Assembly: GCA_934675115.1 (NCBI GenBank)
Contig: CAKUPH010000082.1
Span: 1 to 9,321, forward strand
Direction of reading: 5' to 3'
DNA: 9,321 nt
Origin: an uncultured Oscillospiraceae bacterium
GTDB taxonomy: Bacteria; Bacillota; Clostridia; Oscillospirales; Oscillospiraceae
The stretch's first letter is position 1, and each line of letters opens with the position of its first letter. The notes beneath the pieces were generated by a model. It saw only the letters and a list, made by a program, of their open reading frames with translations, had not been told where the DNA came from and did no database searches. Positions 6,522 to 9,321 of the stretch are shown piece after piece. A program made the position numbers and the translations under genes.

Positions 6522-7499
6522 TTACATGTGGGAATAGAGCTCCTGCGCCGGGGCCAGTGCCCGGAAGCGGAAAATCGTCGCCCCCACCGGATTGCCCGGT
6601 TCGCCCCCGGCCACGCAGTAGCACTCGTCGGTGCCCGGCCGGATGACCAGATTGGACGACATGAGGTGCAGCCCCTCGTCCCGGCCGGGAATGAGCACGT
6701 TGGCCAGCTGGATGCCGTTGGGGTCGAAAATGGCCACCCGGCCGGACTTGACCACCGCCTGATAGACGTTTCCGTCGGAGTCCACCTTGTTGGAGTCGGG
6801 AATGCCGACGCCGAGGCTCATGGGGATGACGTTGATGCCGCCGTGGAAGTTGGGCGTCCCATCGGGCAGCAGCTCGATGCGGGTCAGGCACTTGCGGCCG
6901 CTCTCGCCGATCCACAGCGCCTTGTAATCCGGGGTGAAGGAGATGCCGTTGGGGCCGCACAGATTGCCCAGCACCAGTTCAAAGCCGGCGTAGTCCGACT
7001 CGGCGGTCATCCGGTACAGGCCGCCGGCAGGGTCCCCCGGCCAGCCCCGGAGGTCGGTGAAGTACAGGTTGCCCCGGTCGTCGAACACCAGATCGTCGGG
7101 AGCCATGAAGAAGCCCTCCGGCGTCCGGATGGGGATGGCCCGTTCACAGGTGCCGTCCGGCTGAAGAATAACGATATGCCCCTGCAGATCCGCGCCGAAG
7201 ATCCGGCCGTCCTTGTGGATGGCAAGGCCGGTGATGCGCATACCGGGGCGGCGGAAGAACTCGGTCATTTCCCCGTCGGGGGTGATCTTCATGACCTTTT
7301 CGCCGATGGCGGGGTCCACGGCGTTGCAGCAGAAATAAAAATTTCCGGCAGTGTCAAAAATGGGGCCCTCCAGACTGACGGACAGCTCCGAGCCGGGGCA
7401 GACCTCCCGCCACAGCTCAGCCTCCAGGCAGGGCAGGCCGGCTACGGCGGCGGGCAGGGGCCGCGCCCCCTTTTTGTACCAGGGATAGGTCAGACTCAT
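6522..7499 (-). CDS. SMP-30/gluconolactonase-family beta-propeller hydrolase
   Basis: A 325-residue six-bladed beta-propeller protein of the SMP-30/Gluconolactonase/LRE-like family, whose members open lactones (or related esters) using one divalent metal in the central tunnel. The expected ligands are Glu44 in LEGPIFD, Asn184 in GPNGISFTPD, and Asp235 in GIPDSNKVDSDGN. Blade repeats are seen as recurring D.xGN/DGR turns, for example DTAGNFYF, HKDGRIFGAD, DDRGNLYFTD and DSDGNVYQ. There is no signal peptide, so it is cytosolic, unlike strictosidine-synthase-like secreted relatives. The ATG at 7499 has AGGAG 9 nt upstream and follows the flavin oxidoreductase gene by 22 nt. The context with a flavin reductase and a second hydrolase suggests opening of a lactone made within the pathway. 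The exact substrate is unknown. Confidence 0.88.
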   Translation of the reverse strand: MSLTYPWYKKGARPLPAAVAGLPCLEAELWREVCPGSELSVSLEGPIFDTAGNFYFCCNAVDPAIGEKVMKITPDGEMTEFFRRPGMRITGLAIHKDGRIFGADLQGHIVILQPDGTCERAIPIRTPEGFFMAPDDLVFDDRGNLYFTDLRGWPGDPAGGLYRMTAESDYAGFELVLGNLCGPNGISFTPDYKALWIGESGRKCLTRIELLPDGTPNFHGGINVIPMSLGVGIPDSNKVDSDGNVYQAVVKSGRVAIFDPNGIQLANVLIPGRDEGLHLMSSNLVIRPGTDECYCVAGGEPGNPVGATIFRFRALAPAQELYSHM

Positions 7500-7521
7500 A
7501 GGTGTGTTCTCCTCTCTGTGG

Positions 7522-8676
7522 TCAGGAAAGCGCCGCGGTGCGGGGGCGGCGCTGCTCCAGCGGGCAGCCGAACCATTTGATCTCCGGCACCACGTCCGGC
7601 TTTTTCTCGCAGCGCTGGATCCAGTTGGTGTCCGCCTCGCAGGCGCCGCAGGAGGTGCAGCGGGCGGGACTTCTGTCGCCGGACAGCCAGCGGCGGGGGA
7701 GATCCGGCTCCCGGATCAAGGGACGGCACAGCGAAATGCCCTGAATTTCGCTCTCGTTCAGGCATCGCTCAATGTCATCCGGCACCCGGTAGCCATTAAC
7801 GGCAAATACCGGGATGGTGAGCTGCCGGGCCATGTCCGCCGTAGCCCGGTAGAAAATAGGCTGCCACGGCTCCTCCGGCATGGGCAGGAAGGCCGCCGGG
7901 CCGGGTCCGCCGGGCATGAGGCCGCAGCTGAACTCCGCGAAGTCCAGCCCCCGGCGCTCCAGCTCCTGACACAGCCAGAGGGAATCCTCCTTGGAGATGG
8001 ACGGCTCGATCAGGTCGGACAGGTTGGTCTTGATGCCCACCACGAAGTCGGGGTCGGGGACGGCGGCGCGGATAGCGTCATAGATCTCAAAAATAATGCG
8101 GGCGCGGTTCTCCCGGCTGCCGCCGTACCGGTCGGTGCGGCGGTTGGTTTTGGGAGAGTAGAATGTGGCCAGCAGGTAGCCGTGGGCGTTGTGGATCTGG
8201 ACGCCGTCCGCTCCGGCAGCGCGGCTTTTCACCGCCGCCCGGGCGAAGTCGTCCACAATGCCGGCGATCTCGTCCTCTGTCAGCTCCCGCACCGTTACGC
8301 CGGGCGCGGGCTCACAGGGGGAGGGGCCCACGAGCGGGTTGGGCTGGGACCGGGACTTGATGCCGCCGTGGTTGAGCTGGACGATCAGCGCGCTGCCGCA
8401 GGCATGCACGTCGTCCGCAATGGCCCGCAGCTCCGCCTCATACTCCGGCAGGTATGCCCGGACGGCGCAGTCGGCGGTGCCGCCGCTGCGGGAGACCTCA
8501 GTCTGGCCGGTGATGATCATGCCCACGCCGCCGGCGGCCAGATCGTGATAAATTTTCCCCACCTGGGGCGTGAGATGGCCGCCGTAGGAGATGGCGTCAT
8601 GGGTACCGCTCCGGGCCAGCCTGTTTTTCAGTACGAGCTTTTTCCCGATGGGAAGGGGGTTGGATATCCGCTTCAT
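7522..8676 (-). CDS. Old Yellow Enzyme-family NADH:flavin oxidoreductase (ene-reductase-like)
   Basis: A 384-residue FMN-binding TIM barrel. Numbered from the ATG at 8676, it has the substrate-binding His pair His162/His165 in VQIHNAHGYL, followed by the family signature NRRTDRYGGSRENRAR (178-193). The C-terminus carries CTSCGAC (Cys340, Cys343, Cys346) and Cys356, a cluster-type motif seen in the 2,4-dienoyl-CoA reductase branch. The second FAD/NAD(P) domain of that branch is absent, so electrons must come from a partner or directly from NAD(P)H. It probably reduces an activated C=C bond of a cyclic or unsaturated carbonyl compound. A TTG at 8682 would add two residues, but AGGAG lies only 3 nt from it and 9 nt from the ATG, so I chose the ATG. 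It heads the group that continues with the two hydrolases. Confidence 0.92.
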   Translation of the reverse strand: MKRISNPLPIGKKLVLKNRLARSGTHDAISYGGHLTPQVGKIYHDLAAGGVGMIITGQTEVSRSGGTADCAVRAYLPEYEAELRAIADDVHACGSALIVQLNHGGIKSRSQPNPLVGPSPCEPAPGVTVRELTEDEIAGIVDDFARAAVKSRAAGADGVQIHNAHGYLLATFYSPKTNRRTDRYGGSRENRARIIFEIYDAIRAAVPDPDFVVGIKTNLSDLIEPSISKEDSLWLCQELERRGLDFAEFSCGLMPGGPGPAAFLPMPEEPWQPIFYRATADMARQLTIPVFAVNGYRVPDDIERCLNESEIQGISLCRPLIREPDLPRRWLSGDRSPARCTSCGACEADTNWIQRCEKKPDVVPEIKWFGCPLEQRRPRTAALS

Positions 8677-8712
8677 CTGCAAACGCTCCTGTCACTTTTT
8701 TGTGTGGATTTG

Positions 8713-8746
8713 CAGATACCCACCGGCAGAAGCCGGTGGGTATCTG
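8713..8746 (-). terminator. Perfect 15-bp hairpin after the fused dehydrogenase/transporter frame
   Basis: CAGATACCCACCGGC (8713-8727) and GCCGGTGGGTATCTG (8732-8746) pair without a mismatch around a 4-nt loop. On the minus strand it lies 30 nt after the transporter stop codon and 36 nt before the oxidoreductase start, the place for a terminator. There is no T-run after it on either strand; A-rich sequence follows on the minus strand. It probably ends or attenuates transcription from the right, and its symmetry would let it act in both directions. Confidence 0.5.
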
Positions 8747-8776
8747 GATGGTCTTTGGACAAATTGTGTGGTATGA

Positions 8777-9321
8777 TCAGAACATGATGGCGCCCAGAGG
8801 GATGCCGATGACCAGACAGACGATGAAGGTCACGAGACACTCCACGACGCCGTACTTGGTGGCGTCCTTGGAGGTCAGCCACTCGTTGGCGAAGCCGATG
8901 CCGGCCACGGGGCAGGCGGCGGGGGTGACCACGGCGGTGTTGCCCACGCAGGTCAGCAGCAGGAACACCACGCCGGGGTTGTAGCCCATCTTGTCAGCCA
9001 TGGAGTAGACGATGGTGGCGAAGAGGACGATGACCACGGTGTTGCTGGAGATCTGGGTCAGGATGGCGGCGAGCTTCTCTACAAACTCCCGCCGGACGCT
9101 GTTGTGCACCAGATACCGCTTGGTGCCGCAGCAGGTCTGTCCCGCGTTCCACAGGCGGATGAGGCTCTCGCCGATGACATAGTCGATGTCCGCGTCCTCA
9201 AAAATCACCACGGCGTCGTTGCCGCCCAGCTCCAGCACCAGGCGGTGGAGATAGGGTGCGGAGACCTGGGCGATGTGGGTGCCCACCTCGGTGCTGCCGG
9301 TGAAGCTCACCGCATCCACAA
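8777..9321 (-). CDS. Chimeric frame: aldehyde dehydrogenase middle fused to DASS/SLC13 transporter C-terminus (partial)
   Basis: The frame is open to the right edge, so its true start is outside; the first in-window codon usable as a start (GTG 9319) is only the Val of the motif VDAVSFTGSTEVG. Residues 1 to about 86, counted from that codon, are an NAD(P)-dependent aldehyde dehydrogenase. They show the cofactor motif FTGSTEVG, the general-base Glu30 in LELGGND, and the nucleophile Cys63 in NAGQTCCGTKR. From about residue 88 the sequence becomes hydrophobic and matches the last quarter of a divalent anion:sodium symporter: ISSNTVVIVLF (second SNT motif), AVVTPAACPVAG, and a final membrane helix ending in LGAIMF. 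The dehydrogenase lacks its C-terminal third and the transporter lacks its first three quarters, so neither should work. The join near 9050-9065 is in frame. It is either a deletion between two neighbouring genes or an assembly chimera. The families are clear; the fusion as a real gene is doubtful. Confidence 0.75.
   Translation of the reverse strand, partial: VDAVSFTGSTEVGTHIAQVSAPYLHRLVLELGGNDAVVIFEDADIDYVIGESLIRLWNAGQTCCGTKRYLVHNSVRREFVEKLAAILTQISSNTVVIVLFATIVYSMADKMGYNPGVVFLLLTCVGNTAVVTPAACPVAGIGFANEWLTSKDATKYGVVECLVTFIVCLVIGIPLGAIMF

Noticed and set aside
8677..8682. TTG at 8682 as start of the flavin oxidoreductase
   Set aside because: The AGGAG is only 3 nt from this TTG but 9 nt from the ATG at 8676, and nothing is conserved in the two extra residues.
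8745..8777. TATGAT at 8772-8777 as a plus-strand -10 box
   Set aside because: There is no acceptable -35 box at the right distance and no supported plus-strand gene downstream; the last T also belongs to the transporter stop codon.
2534..8787. Other long plus-strand frames (2534-3595, 3997-5199, 5868-7580, 7504-8787)
   Set aside because: They have the same antisense composition, no recognisable domain, and each lies opposite one or more well-supported genes, running across gene boundaries.

Overview
The window reads as a catabolic accessory locus of a strictly anaerobic, high-GC Firmicute, most likely a gut clostridium of the Oscillospiraceae/Flavonifractor kind. This rests on the oxygen-sensitive glycyl radical enzyme with its activase, the strong AGGAGG-type ribosome binding sites before almost every gene, the GC-rich third codon positions, and AT-rich promoter islands. 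The taxonomic call is inference. Every supported gene lies on the minus strand, so the locus is transcribed from high to low coordinates. No gap between genes exceeds about 145 bases. I see no tRNA, rRNA, CRISPR array or transposase.

Right edge (8777-9321): an open frame that is half aldehyde dehydrogenase and half the C-terminal membrane end of a DASS/SLC13 anion transporter, joined in frame. This is either a deletion in the genome or an assembly chimera. A perfect 15-bp hairpin follows it.

Upstream gene group (5718-8676): an Old Yellow Enzyme-type flavin oxidoreductase, an SMP-30/gluconolactonase-type beta-propeller hydrolase, and a metallo-beta-lactamase-fold hydrolase. They are tightly spaced, and a perfect 10-bp hairpin lies between the last two. 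These families suggest reduction of an activated C=C bond followed by hydrolysis of a lactone or other ester.

Downstream operon (1-5573 and beyond the left edge): a promoter TTGACA-N17-TACTAT with a TetR-type palindrome at the predicted transcription start drives a DUF35 zinc-ribbon/OB-fold protein, an SCP-x-type thiolase (overlapping by one base), a methylmalonyl-CoA-epimerase-like VOC protein, a beta-keto acid cleavage enzyme (BKACE), a 791-residue glycyl radical enzyme, and the start of its radical SAM activase. The activase is cut by the window edge.

Taken together, the genes look like an anaerobic pathway that reduces and opens a small, probably cyclic, oxygenated compound and then breaks its carbon chain using CoA chemistry and a glycyl radical step. 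BKACE could convert a beta-keto acid to an acyl-CoA at the expense of acetyl-CoA without ATP, and the thiolase/DUF35 pair could make or break another C-C bond. The substrate is unknown. The glycyl radical enzyme lacks the Glu two residues after the catalytic Cys that marks the dehydratase/lyase branch, and the BKACE has Asn where the characterised Kce has Glu14. Together these make the locus a good candidate for an undescribed pathway.
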